The notes under the pieces are model-generated. The model had not been told where the DNA came from, ran no database searches, and was given only the letters and a program-made list of their open reading frames with translations. Below, one piece after another: positions 1-9,587 of a stretch of 64,000 nt of DNA; positions within the stretch are counted from its first letter, which is position 1; each line of letters begins with the position of its first letter. Origin of the DNA: CAZDKK01 sp964603725 (GTDB lineage Bacteria > Eisenbacteria > RBG-16-71-46 > CAIMUX01 > WJJG01); NCBI GenBank assembly GCA_964603725.1, contig CAZRWW010000008.1, positions 1 through 64,000 of the forward strand. The letters run 5' to 3'. The position numbers and the translations under genes were made by a program.

Positions 1-192
1 CACATTCCGGCGGCCGACCTGTACGCCGGACAGCTGGGCGAGGCGCTGGCGGCCGCGGATCTCGTGGCGCCCAGCGGCCTCGATCCCACCAAACCGATCA
101 CCTGGGCGGTCGGCGGCGAGGCGTACGCCACCTTCGCGCAGGCCGTGCTGGCCAACCTGTCGGCGCTGGCGGACGCCGAGTGCTCGGAGTAG
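1..192 (+). CDS. C-terminal fragment of an unidentified protein
   Basis: Frame 1 is open from the first base to a TAG at 190-192 and gives the last 63 residues of a protein that begins outside the window. The segment is Ala/Leu-rich and ends A-D-A-E-C-S-E. The pattern GGEAYATFAQAVLANL loosely recalls the last helix of SGNH/GDSL hydrolases, but no catalytic motif is visible, so I assign no function. The stop lies 14 bases before the start of the subtilase gene on the same strand, so the two could be co-transcribed. Confidence 0.6.
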   Translation, partial: HIPAADLYAGQLGEALAAADLVAPSGLDPTKPITWAVGGEAYATFAQAVLANLSALADAECSE

Positions 193-206
193 GGGGCGTG
201 GAGCGG

Positions 207-3191
207 ATGAGAAGCGCGACAACAGCGGTGCTGTTCGCGGCCATGGTGCTCGTCTGCGGCGCGCCGGGCATGGCGGGCGCCGTGCGCGCGGCATCGGCCT
301 CCAGTCCGCCGCCGGCATCGCAAGCGGACGGCGCGGCGGGCAAGATCGACCCGCGCCTGCGCGCGGCGCTCGCCGGTCCGACCGAGTCCGCTGCCCGCGG
401 CCTGGTGGGCGCGGGCGCCCGGGTCGGCTCATTCGGGTTGCCCGCCCAGGCCGCCCCCGGGACATCCCGCTGGTCAGACTCACCCGGCCAGGTCGCGTTC
501 CCGGTGATCCTGCGCACGACTCTCTCCGCCGCCGAGCTGGCCGCTCTGGGCGTGCGTGCGGGGTGCCGGGTTGGCGATCTCGTGACCGGCGCCGTCGCCG
601 CCGGAGATCTCGAGCGCGTGGCCGCGCACCCCGCGGTCGTCTCGATCGAGGGGGCCTATCGCCTCGAGCCCGCGCTCGACGCCTCGATCCCCGACATCCG
701 CGCCGACCTGGTGAACCAGGCCGAATCGGGCTACACCGGCAGCGGCGTGATCGTGGGGATCGTCGATACCGGGATCGATCTTGCGCACGAGGACTTCAAG
801 AACGATCGGGGCGAGACGCGCATCCTGTCGATCTGGGAGCAGGACGCCCTCATCCAGGCGCCGCCGAGCGGTTTCGGCTACGGCCGCGAATACAGCCGCA
901 GCCAGATCAACAGCGGCCAGGCGTCGGCCCACCGCGACCTGGGGGGCCACGGCACGCACGTCGCCGGCATCGCGGCGGGCGACGGCTCCGCGCTGACGCC
1001 CGCCAAGTACCGCGGCGTGGCCTGGCAAGCCGATCTCATCATCGTGCGCAACTACGGGCAGGACATCTTCACCTACGGCGGCGCCCCGCCCTACGGCGAC
1101 GGGCCGACGACGGTCGGCACGATCGATGCGCTGGTCTACCTCATCAACCGGGCCCGCGCGCTCGGCAAGCCGCTGGTCGTGAACCTTAGCCAGGGCACCT
1201 CCATGGGGCCCCACGACGGCACGACGCTGTTCGAGCGGATGGTCGACGGGCTCGTGCGCGACGAGGGGCTGACCCTGTGCGTGGCCGCGGGCAACGACGG
1301 CGCCCACGCCTGGCACGGCCGGGCCCGGGCCAGCGGGCAGGTGGCGGAGATCACCCTGCTGCACGAACCCGCCGGCAGCCCCAGCGGCGAGATCATCTTC
1401 GAGTGCTGGTACAGCCCCAATGACCGCTTCACCTGGGAAATCGAATCCCCCCTTGGAAAGCAGGCGCTGCTGGCGGGCGACGCCTCCCCATCCCTCGGTC
1501 TCGAGCTCAGCCTGAGCGCCGCGCCCGACTCGATCGCCTTCTGGACGACCTCGGCGCATCCGGTCAACGGCCAGGGGTACGGGCTCTTCTGGCTGCTCAA
1601 CCGCTCGACCGGCCTGACCACCGGCACGTGGACCGTGCGGGCCCGGGCGGCCAACCAGCTACCCGGCGGGGGCGTGGTGGACCTCTACTGCGAGCGCAAT
1701 CAGGAGAACGTGCGGATCGTCGCGGGCGTGAGCGCGGCGGGCACGATCGCCATGCCCGGCTCCGCCGCCGAGGCGATCAGCGTCGCGTCCTACAACACCA
1801 AGCTGCAATGGCAGGGCCAGGACGGCTGGCACACCGCCGCCCAACTCGGCTACACCGAGAACCCGCTGGGGGCGATCAGCACCTTCAGCAGCCTGGGGCC
1901 GCGGCGCGACGGCGTGCTCAAGCCCGACCTGTCCGCTCCCGGCATGATCATCGCCGCGGCGCAGTCCGCCTGGTACGTGTCCCAGGCCGGTTTCAACGAT
2001 CCGGGCGGCAAGCACACCTACTTGCTGGGCACGTCCATGGCCAGTCCCCACGCGGCGGGCGCGGTGGCCCTGATGCTGCAGAAGGACCCCACGCTGACGC
2101 CGGCGCAGATCAAGTCGATCCTCCAGCAGACGGCGCGACGCGACGAGTTCACCGGCGCCGCGGCCGGCGCCACCTTCGGCCACGGCAAGCTGGATGTGAA
2201 AGCCGCCGTCGATGCCGTCGCGGGCGCGCCGGAGTGCGCCACGTCTCCGGGCGACGCCGACGGAGACGGCGACACCGACGTCTACGACCTCGTGGCCGCC
2301 ACCAACGACATCATCGGGCGCACGGCCCTGGCGCCCGGGGCGGTGGTCTGCGCCGACGTCAATGGCGACCGCGCGCTCAATGTCCAGGACCTGGCGCTGA
2401 TCGTGGGGTTGATCCTGGGGACCGGCGACGGCGCCGCGAACCCGGCGATGCTCGCGGCGGGGCTCGCCGCCGGCAGCGAGGCCCCGGCATCCGGCGCGGG
2501 CGCTCCGCCTCCCCTGGCGTGGCGCGAGTCGCTCACCGAGACGGGCTATCGCCTGACGCTGGCGGGGGGGACGGTGGCGGGCGTGCAGCTCGCCTTCATG
2601 CCGCCCCACGGCTGCGAGGTCGCGGGCCCGCCCCGCGCGCGCGGGATTCGCGAGGTCGCCGTGGCGCACCACGCGCGGCTGGGCCAGCACTACCTCGTGG
2701 CGCTGGCGCCCGACGGCGTGCTGGCCGGCCCCGGCGATGAGATCGTCATCGAGATTCCGCTGGCCGCGTCAGGGGGCGCGGGTGCCCCGGCGTTCGGCCT
2801 GGATGTGGCGGCGCTCATCGTCGCCGATTCCGCCGGCCGCCGTCTCGAGCTGGCCGAAGCGCCCGGTCCCCCGCTGCCCGACGCGCCTCCGGCGCCCGCG
2901 ACCGGCGTCGCGGCCTTTCTCGAACGCATCCGGCCCACCCCCGCGCGCGGCGCGGCCACGCTCCGCTACACGCTCGCGGCCAGCGGCGTGGTGCGCGTCG
3001 ACATCCTCGACGCGGCGGGGCGTCACGTCCGGCGCGTCTGCGACGCCTGGCAGATGGCGGGCGACCACAGTCTGGTGTGGGATGGGCGCGATGAGCGCGA
3101 GCGCCCGGCGCCCGCCGGCGTCTACTTCGCCCGCCTGGCGACGCCGGCCGACGAGCCGCAGAGCCGCCGGATCGTGCTGGCCCGCGACTAG
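207..3191 (+). CDS. Secreted subtilisin-like serine protease (S8) with dockerin-like and FlgD-like C-terminal modules
   Basis: Predicted exported endopeptidase of 994 residues. I chose the ATG at 207 because it follows a G-rich ribosome-binding region and opens directly into a signal peptide (about residues 1-26); a GTG at 180 would put extra residues before it and overlap the upstream gene. The subtilase triad is visible: Asp187 in VDTGID, His248 in GGHGTHVAG and Ser610 in GTSMASPHAAG. A long insertion separates His and Ser, as in lantibiotic-protease and cucumisin-like S8 members with PA-type inserts. Residues about 680-740 hold two Asp-rich calcium loops (DADGDGDTDVYDL and DVNGDRALNVQDL) typical of type I dockerin repeats. 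The last ~85 residues form a FlgD-like Ig domain (GRHVRR, WDGRDERERPAPAGVYFARL), the module that ends many surface proteins of FCB-type bacteria. Its stop codon shares CTAG with the convergent gene. Confidence 0.93.
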   Translation: MRSATTAVLFAAMVLVCGAPGMAGAVRAASASSPPPASQADGAAGKIDPRLRAALAGPTESAARGLVGAGARVGSFGLPAQAAPGTSRWSDSPGQVAFPVILRTTLSAAELAALGVRAGCRVGDLVTGAVAAGDLERVAAHPAVVSIEGAYRLEPALDASIPDIRADLVNQAESGYTGSGVIVGIVDTGIDLAHEDFKNDRGETRILSIWEQDALIQAPPSGFGYGREYSRSQINSGQASAHRDLGGHGTHVAGIAAGDGSALTPAKYRGVAWQADLIIVRNYGQDIFTYGGAPPYGDGPTTVGTIDALVYLINRARALGKPLVVNLSQGTSMGPHDGTTLFERMVDGLVRDEGLTLCVAAGNDGAHAWHGRARASGQVAEITLLHEPAGSPSGEIIFECWYSPNDRFTWEIESPLGKQALLAGDASPSLGLELSLSAAPDSIAFWTTSAHPVNGQGYGLFWLLNRSTGLTTGTWTVRARAANQLPGGGVVDLYCERNQENVRIVAGVSAAGTIAMPGSAAEAISVASYNTKLQWQGQDGWHTAAQLGYTENPLGAISTFSSLGPRRDGVLKPDLSAPGMIIAAAQSAWYVSQAGFNDPGGKHTYLLGTSMASPHAAGAVALMLQKDPTLTPAQIKSILQQTARRDEFTGAAAGATFGHGKLDVKAAVDAVAGAPECATSPGDADGDGDTDVYDLVAATNDIIGRTALAPGAVVCADVNGDRALNVQDLALIVGLILGTGDGAANPAMLAAGLAAGSEAPASGAGAPPPLAWRESLTETGYRLTLAGGTVAGVQLAFMPPHGCEVAGPPRARGIREVAVAHHARLGQHYLVALAPDGVLAGPGDEIVIEIPLAASGGAGAPAFGLDVAALIVADSAGRRLELAEAPGPPLPDAPPAPATGVAAFLERIRPTPARGAATLRYTLAASGVVRVDILDAAGRHVRRVCDAWQMAGDHSLVWDGRDERERPAPAGVYFARLATPADEPQSRRIVLARD

Positions 3192-4003
3192 CGGACCACG
3201 CGCAGTCGTCCCTCCACCTGAGCCACGTACACCGGCATGACGTAGCGCGAGCCCTCGGCATCGGGCCGCGTGGCCAACAGCTCGGCTTCGCCCAACGTCA
3301 CTTCGGCGATGCGGCCGCCGCACCAGAGCTTGACGGTCAGATCGGAGCGCTCGAAGTCCAGCACGGGCCGAGCGGGGAAGAACTCGCTCGCGAGATAGTC
3401 AGCGAAGGCGCCGGCCGCGTCGATGTCGCCCAGCGCGTAGGCCGCCACGTGGTCCTTGAGCTTGGGGGCGAATTCGACCTTGAGCTCGGACAACGACTGC
3501 GAGCGCATGAGATCGCGCAGATGGAGCGCATAGTCCCGCACGGCATCCACGCTCTCGAGCACGGGCCCTTCGAGCAGGAGCGCGCGGAACGACGGCCCCG
3601 CGGTGTCGAAGCTGAGCACGGCCTTGAGCGGCAGGCCCTGCCGGCCATCGGCGGGCGCCGCGGCGAGGTCGTAGGCCGCGATGACCTCGCCCGACTCGGG
3701 CGCGACGATGTCTCCGCGCTCGTAGGCCTTGACCTTGGCGATCAAGGTCACGCCCGGGAGGTCTCCGGATGGGCCGCCGGACGGATCGCCAGGCGCCCGG
3801 CCGGGCTCGGCGCCCGAACCGGGCAGCGCGCTCGCCTCCAGGATCAGGGCATTGCCCTGTCCCACCAGGAGATCGTTCACCGGCGGGGCCTCGATCGCCA
3901 CGCCATCGCAGGCGCGGGAGAAGATCGGGAAGCCGTTGAGCAGCGCCAGCAGGACGCAGCCGCCGGCGGTGATCTCCAGATGGTAGATGGGTCCGGTGGG
4001 CAT
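3188..4003 (-). CDS. Conserved-looking cytoplasmic protein of unknown function
   Basis: 271-residue protein with no signal peptide and no recognised domain. The start at 4003 is preceded by a near-perfect AAGGAGG about ten bases upstream, which is why I reject the much longer upstream extension of the frame. The N-terminus (PIYHLEITAGGCVLLALLNGFPI) looks like a beta-rich fold. Residues ~60-80 form a Gly/Pro/Ser-rich loop that may be a recently expanded linker. The rest alternates strands and amphipathic helices. The stop codon is the reverse complement of the CTAG that also ends the subtilase gene, so the two convergent genes overlap by four bases. It could be an immunity- or adaptor-like protein, but nothing in the sequence proves this. 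Confidence 0.8.
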   Translation of the reverse strand: MPTGPIYHLEITAGGCVLLALLNGFPIFSRACDGVAIEAPPVNDLLVGQGNALILEASALPGSGAEPGRAPGDPSGGPSGDLPGVTLIAKVKAYERGDIVAPESGEVIAAYDLAAAPADGRQGLPLKAVLSFDTAGPSFRALLLEGPVLESVDAVRDYALHLRDLMRSQSLSELKVEFAPKLKDHVAAYALGDIDAAGAFADYLASEFFPARPVLDFERSDLTVKLWCGGRIAEVTLGEAELLATRPDAEGSRYVMPVYVAQVEGRLRVVR

Positions 4004-4192
4004 CGGATGACCCTCCTTGCTTGAGACCGAGGCGGACGACCGGCGCGGCTTCACCGGTCGAAGTGAGCTCCAGCATAGCGCCCGGAGGCGCCGGTGGACA
4101 GCGGAACTCGAACGTGCCAACCTGGCGCCGTCGCGGCGCGTGAACGCGCGGTCGCGGGGCGCGAACGGCGTAGCTCTCGGAGAGCGACCGTC

Positions 4193-5845
4193 ATGAACGT
4201 ATCTTCGAGACGGCGGCTGGCGGGCGTCATCGGGCTCGTGCTGGCGGCGGCGCTGCTGCCCGTGGCCTTGCGCCTGGCGCTCGTGCCCTGGACGGGCGTG
4301 CCGCAGCCGGCGGTGCACGACGAGTTCAGCTACCTGCTCGCGGCCGACACGTTCGCTTCCGGGCGCCTGGCCAATCCGCCGCACCCATTGTGGGAGCACT
4401 TCGAGGCGCCCCACGTTCTGCAGCGACCGACTTACGCCTCGAAATACTTCCCGGGGCAGGGCCTGGTCCTCGGCCTCGGTCAGGCGGCCGGCGGCCATCC
4501 GTGGGCGGGCGTCCTTCTGGGCATGGCGCTGGCGCTCGGCGCCACGGCCTGGATGCTGCGCGGGTGGCTGCCGTGGCGGTGGGCCGTGCTGGGCGTCGGC
4601 CTGTTCGTCGTGCGCTACGCGCCCGGCCACTACTGGTGGAACAGCTACTGGGGCGGCGGGCTGCCGGCGGCGGGGGGGGCGCTCTTTCTGGGAGCGCTCG
4701 GCCGCTTGCTGCGCCGTCCGTCGCCCGGGATGGCCGTCACCGGGGGCCTGGGCTTGAGCTTGCTGTTGCTGACGCGCCCCAACGAGGCGCTGTGGTTGGC
4801 CGTGCCCAGCGCGATCATCGTGGGGCTTCACATCCGCCGTGCCCGTCGCGGCGCCCGCGCCCGGCGCGGTCGTGACGCCGCCCGAATCGAGGGCGGTTCC
4901 GGCGCCGCGGGCGGTTCATCGCCGCGGGTCTGGCTCCGGAGAGCGCTGGCGCCCGGCGCGCTCGCGATCATCCCCGCCCTGATCTTCCTGGGATTCTACA
5001 ACCGGGCGGTGACGGGCAGCCCGCTGACGCTGCCCTACATGGCGTACGAGCGAACCTCCGGCGCGTGGCCGTTCTTCAAGTGGGATCGACCGCGGCCGCT
5101 GGAAGCGCGTCGCCACGAGCCGCTCGCGAAGCTGGATCAGTGGTGGCGCGAGCACCGCCAGCGCGCGATCCAGCCGCGGGGGATCCTACGCCAGGCGCGG
5201 CTGATCCTCGACCTCCCGACCCAGCCGTCGGATCTGCGCGCGGCGGGAGGTCATCTGACGCGCTCGGTTTTCGGGGTGCTGCTCCTGCTGGCTCTGCCCT
5301 GCTCCTGGCGCGATCGGCGCATGCGGATTCCCCTGATCCTGGCGGGCGCGGCGTTGGTCGACCTGAACCAGATCATCATCTACTTCGAACACTACGGCGC
5401 CCCGTGGGCGGGCTTGCGCGTGCTGCTGATCGCGCGCGCCGCGGAGCGGGCCTGCGCCTGGCGGCGCTGGAGACGGGTCCCTCCGACCTGGGTCGCCGGT
5501 CTGGCGGCGGGCGGCGTGCTCCTCGCGACGGCAGCGCAGCAAGCCGCGGAGGCGGGCCGGCCGGCGGACGCGGAGCGCCGGATCACGGTCGATCGGCCCG
5601 CGATCGTCGCCGAGCTGGCGCGCCATCCGGGGCGGCACCTCGTGGTGGTGCGCTACGCCGCCGATCATGATTTCCATCAGCACTGGGTGTACAACGCCGC
5701 CGCTATCGACGCGGCGCCGATCGTCTGGGCCTGGGAGCTGGGACCGGAGCGCGATCGCGCGCTGTTCGAGCACTTCGCGGGGCGCAGCTTCTGGCGGTTG
5801 GAGCCCGACCCGCAGCCGCCGCGGCTGACGCGCCTCGCCCCGTAG
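4193..5845 (+). CDS. Polytopic membrane protein, GT-C glycosyltransferase-like
   Basis: 550 residues with about ten hydrophobic segments. I placed the start at ATG 4193, with GGAG about nine bases upstream, because the next residues (SSRRRLAGVIGLVLAAALL) form a positive-inside first helix; the extension to 4094 is Arg-rich and unlike protein. After the first helix comes an extracytoplasmic loop with HDEFSYLLAADTF, the place where GT-C enzymes (ArnT/PMT type) carry their acidic catalytic pair, followed by a conserved-looking YFPGQG segment. These features are typical of polyprenyl-phosphate-sugar-dependent transferases, but donor and acceptor cannot be read from sequence. Residues ~235-255 are a very Arg-rich cytoplasmic loop. 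A hypothetical membrane protein with the GT-C fold is the safest label. Confidence 0.78.
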   Translation: MNVSSRRRLAGVIGLVLAAALLPVALRLALVPWTGVPQPAVHDEFSYLLAADTFASGRLANPPHPLWEHFEAPHVLQRPTYASKYFPGQGLVLGLGQAAGGHPWAGVLLGMALALGATAWMLRGWLPWRWAVLGVGLFVVRYAPGHYWWNSYWGGGLPAAGGALFLGALGRLLRRPSPGMAVTGGLGLSLLLLTRPNEALWLAVPSAIIVGLHIRRARRGARARRGRDAARIEGGSGAAGGSSPRVWLRRALAPGALAIIPALIFLGFYNRAVTGSPLTLPYMAYERTSGAWPFFKWDRPRPLEARRHEPLAKLDQWWREHRQRAIQPRGILRQARLILDLPTQPSDLRAAGGHLTRSVFGVLLLLALPCSWRDRRMRIPLILAGAALVDLNQIIIYFEHYGAPWAGLRVLLIARAAERACAWRRWRRVPPTWVAGLAAGGVLLATAAQQAAEAGRPADAERRITVDRPAIVAELARHPGRHLVVVRYAADHDFHQHWVYNAAAIDAAPIVWAWELGPERDRALFEHFAGRSFWRLEPDPQPPRLTRLAP

Positions 5846-5891
5846 CGCGCGGTCGCCGGGATCGCGGGGGGCCGGATGCCGCGGCGATACC

Positions 5892-7085
<1,194 letters not shown>

Positions 7086-7494
7086 GAGTGCCTCCCTAGA
7101 TTGGTAACCTGGCTTGCCGGCGCCGAACGCGCGGCCGTGTGCCGGACGCTCCGCGGGCCCGCCGCACTTCGTCGCGGGGCTGATCGCGGCCCACGCTGCG
7201 AGCATTGGCGGAACAGGCAATGTTACCGTGTGCGTCTGCCGCGATCAACCCGGAGTGCGCGGGCGTTGCGGGCCGGGCGAGGCTGGAGTGCTATCTGCCG
7301 CCGATGGGGCAGATAGCGACTCCGCCCCGCGCCGGCGGCGCCGGGGCTTTACTGCGCGAGCACGCCGGTCGGGATCAGCGGCGCGCGGGAACCTGGGTTC
7401 GCACCCGGAGTACCAGCGGCATTGCGCTGCCCATCACGGCGAGTCGATCGGGGCGCCTGCCCCGCAAACCTACCGGCAGGAGAGGTAACTTGGC
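7086..7494. other. 409-bp divergent intergenic region with a perfect hairpin
   Basis: Lies between the aminotransferase (leftward) and the fasciclin gene (rightward), so it should hold both promoters. It contains the 10-bp-arm inverted repeat at 7290-7317 and a possible ECF-type promoter (GGAACA, 17 bases, CGTCTG) at 7210-7238 on the plus strand. No open frame here looks like a protein. Confidence 0.6.
7290..7317. repeat. Perfect inverted repeat with 10-bp arms
   Basis: GCTATCTGCC, an 8-base loop, then GGCAGATAGC: a perfect stem that is AT-richer than its surroundings. No T-run follows on either strand, so it is not a standard terminator. It could be a dyad operator or a structured 5' leader of the fasciclin transcript, whose start is 178 bases downstream. 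Confidence 0.6.
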
Positions 7495-8055
7495 ATGAGA
7501 ACCAGGATGGTGTTGGCACGGTCTGTGGGATTCGCGCTGGCCATGGTGATGATGACGGCCTTCGGGAGCGCCCGCGGCGCCGATGCCCCGGCAGCCCCCG
7601 ACGATATCGTTGCCGTCGCGTCCGGCCTCGATGGCTTCAAGACCCTGGTGGCGGCCGTCAAGTCGGCGGGGCTGGCGGAGACGCTCCAGGGCAAGGGGCC
7701 GTTCACGGTATTCGCCCCCACGGACAGCGCCTTCGCGAAGCTGCCGAAAGGGGTCCTCGAGAACCTCCTGAAGCCCGAGAACAAGGAGAGGCTCGCCGCC
7801 GTGCTCACCTACCACGTGCTGCCCGGCAAGGTCATGGCCTCCGATGTCAAGACGATGAAGGCCAAGACCGTCAACGGCCAGGAGCTCAGCATCAAGGTCG
7901 AAAACGGCAGCGTGATGGTGGACGCGGCCCAGGTGGTCCAGACCGACGTCGTCGCCGCCAACGGCGTGATCCACGTCATCGACGCGGTGCTGCTGCCCGC
8001 GGCCCCCGCAGAGCACCCCGCGGCCTCCAAGCCGAAAGACCATCCGGGACATTAG
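7495..8055 (+). CDS. Secreted fasciclin (FAS1) domain protein
   Basis: 186-residue exported protein with a signal peptide (about residues 1-28, cleaved near SARGAD) and a single FAS1 domain. The two conserved FAS1 boxes are present: GPFTVFAPTDSAFAKLP (H1 box) and the later YHVLPGKV plus NGVIHVIDAVLLP (H2 box). FAS1 domains mediate adhesion or carbohydrate/protein binding at the cell surface; single-domain bacterial members are periplasmic or extracellular. The C-terminal 17 residues are a Pro/Ala/Lys/His-rich tail. An AGGAGAGG ribosome-binding site lies about nine bases before the ATG. The transglutaminase-like gene follows after 12 bases, so they are probably one operon. Confidence 0.93.
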   Translation: MRTRMVLARSVGFALAMVMMTAFGSARGADAPAAPDDIVAVASGLDGFKTLVAAVKSAGLAETLQGKGPFTVFAPTDSAFAKLPKGVLENLLKPENKERLAAVLTYHVLPGKVMASDVKTMKAKTVNGQELSIKVENGSVMVDAAQVVQTDVVAANGVIHVIDAVLLPAAPAEHPAASKPKDHPGH

Positions 8056-8067
8056 GGGGATCGCAGC

Positions 8068-9540
8068 ATGACGAGCAGCCTGACTCAACTGCGTGCGGTC
8101 GTACGGGCCGTTTACGCGCCGGCAGCGATCGGCGTCTTGCTCGGGGTCGGTCTGGTGGCGGGCGCGGGCGCTGCGGGCGCGGGCGCTGCGGGCGCGGGCG
8201 CTGCGGGCGCGGGCGCTGGAGGCGCGGGCGATGGCGACTCCTCGCAGGCGGACGCCCACGCTCCGGCCATCGTCACGGCCGACATCCAGGCCGGGATCGA
8301 GAAGCACATTGCCGAGCAGCTGGCCCTGGGAGACGGCTACTTCACGGTGCCCTTCGAGGGCCGCGAGCTGAAGCTGAAGCTGGTGCGGGTCCACGTCGAG
8401 TACCTGGCCTCGCTCGGGCCGGGGCATCACTTCGCCTGCGTGGACATGGCCAGCGCCGACGGCGAGTTCTATGACATCGATTTCTTCCTGGAAGGCGATC
8501 CGGGCGACATGACCGTGACCGAGACCACGGTCCACAAGCTCAACGGCCGGCCCTACTACCTGTGGAAGCAGAACGAGGAGCAGCTCTGGGTGCGCGCCCC
8601 GGTCGACGACGCCTCGCAAGAGCTCCTGGGCGTTCTGACGGGCCGGGACGCCTTCGAGTTCCGCTACCAGGCCACCCTGCCCGAGATCGCCGGCCCGGCG
8701 CGTTGCTGGATCCCGCTGGCCGCGTCGGACGACTTCCAGCAGGTGACCGTCGCGCGCATCAGCGCGCCCGGAACTCCGCGGACCCTCACGGACCGAGCCC
8801 ACGGCAACCAGATTCTGTTCCTCGAGTTGGGGCCGGGCGACAGCGGCAAGGCGATCGAGATCGTCTACGACGTCTCACGCCTCGAGAAGGGCGCCTACGC
8901 CGGCGACGCGGCCGAGGCCGCCAGGTACCTGGCCCCCGAGCGGCTCGTCCCCGCCGACGAGCAGATCAGGGCCATCGCCGCAAAGGCGACCGCGGGTCAA
9001 GTGGGCGAGCTCGCCCGGGCGCGGGCGCTCTACGACCACGTGATCGACGCCATGAGCTACAAGAAGATCGGCCCGGGCTGGGGCCAAGGGGACGCCCTGC
9101 ACGCTTGCGACGCGCGCACCGGCAACTGCACCGACTACCACGCCTACTTCATCGGCCTGGCGCGCTCCGTGGGCATCCCGGCGCGCTTCGCGATCGGCGC
9201 CGCGATCCCGTCCGAGCGCCATGACGGCGGGACGGACGGCTACCACTGCTGGGCCGAGTTCTACGCCGACGGCCAGTGGTGGCCGGTGGACATCAGCGAG
9301 GCCGACAAGTTCAGCGCGCTGAGCATGTACTACTTCGGCCACCAGCCGGCCAATCGCTTCGAGTTCAGCCGGGGGCGCGACCTCGTGCTCGATCCCGGAC
9401 CATCCGCGGGGCCGATCAACTTCCTCGCCTATCCGTACCTGGAGGTGGAGGGTGAGCCGCGCAGGGTGCCGACCTTGTTCTTGTTCCGGCGCACGAGCTC
9501 CACGGCACAAGCGGAGACGGGGCCTACGGGACAAGGGTAG
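8068..9540 (+). CDS. Exported transglutaminase-like (papain-fold) protein
   Basis: 490 residues. An N-terminal hydrophobic segment (about residues 10-33) is followed by an AGAGA repeat tract and then an uncharacterised beta-rich N-terminal domain. The transglutaminase core has the triad Cys354 (TGNCTDYHAYF), His393 (GYHCWAEFY) and Asp408 (WWPVDISEAD), with family-typical spacing. Members of this superfamily act as proteases, amidases or cross-linking enzymes on extracytoplasmic targets; which applies here is unknown. It follows the fasciclin gene by 12 bases, with GGGGGA as ribosome-binding site, so an adhesive protein and a possible cross-linker are encoded together. The C-terminal ~15 residues are low-complexity. 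Confidence 0.88.
   Translation: MTSSLTQLRAVVRAVYAPAAIGVLLGVGLVAGAGAAGAGAAGAGAAGAGAGGAGDGDSSQADAHAPAIVTADIQAGIEKHIAEQLALGDGYFTVPFEGRELKLKLVRVHVEYLASLGPGHHFACVDMASADGEFYDIDFFLEGDPGDMTVTETTVHKLNGRPYYLWKQNEEQLWVRAPVDDASQELLGVLTGRDAFEFRYQATLPEIAGPARCWIPLAASDDFQQVTVARISAPGTPRTLTDRAHGNQILFLELGPGDSGKAIEIVYDVSRLEKGAYAGDAAEAARYLAPERLVPADEQIRAIAAKATAGQVGELARARALYDHVIDAMSYKKIGPGWGQGDALHACDARTGNCTDYHAYFIGLARSVGIPARFAIGAAIPSERHDGGTDGYHCWAEFYADGQWWPVDISEADKFSALSMYYFGHQPANRFEFSRGRDLVLDPGPSAGPINFLAYPYLEVEGEPRRVPTLFLFRRTSSTAQAETGPTGQG
8161..8235 (+). repeat. 15-bp tandem repeat, five copies, in frame
   Basis: Unit GGCGCGGGCGCTGCG, three exact copies and two degenerate ones. It encodes the AGAGA tract just after the signal segment of the transglutaminase-like protein. 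The unit is five codons, so copy-number change keeps the frame. Confidence 0.9.
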
Positions 9541-9546
9541 CGGTGG

Positions 9547-9575
9547 GCGGACCGGTCGCTGGTGCGACCGGCCGC
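9547..9575. terminator. Strong hairpin between convergent genes
   Basis: Stem of about 12 bp with one bulged base and a TGGT loop, sitting between the stop codons of the transglutaminase-like and phosphorylase genes. It has no T-run, so it is at best a U-less, bidirectional terminator or mRNA 3'-end stabiliser. Confidence 0.5.
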
Positions 9576-9587
9576 CGGGGCGCGCGG

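Noticed and set aside
7385..7425. tRNA-like T-arm (CTGGGTTCGCACCCGG)
   Set aside because: No acceptor, D-arm or anticodon arm can be built around it, and the T-loop lacks the conserved A.
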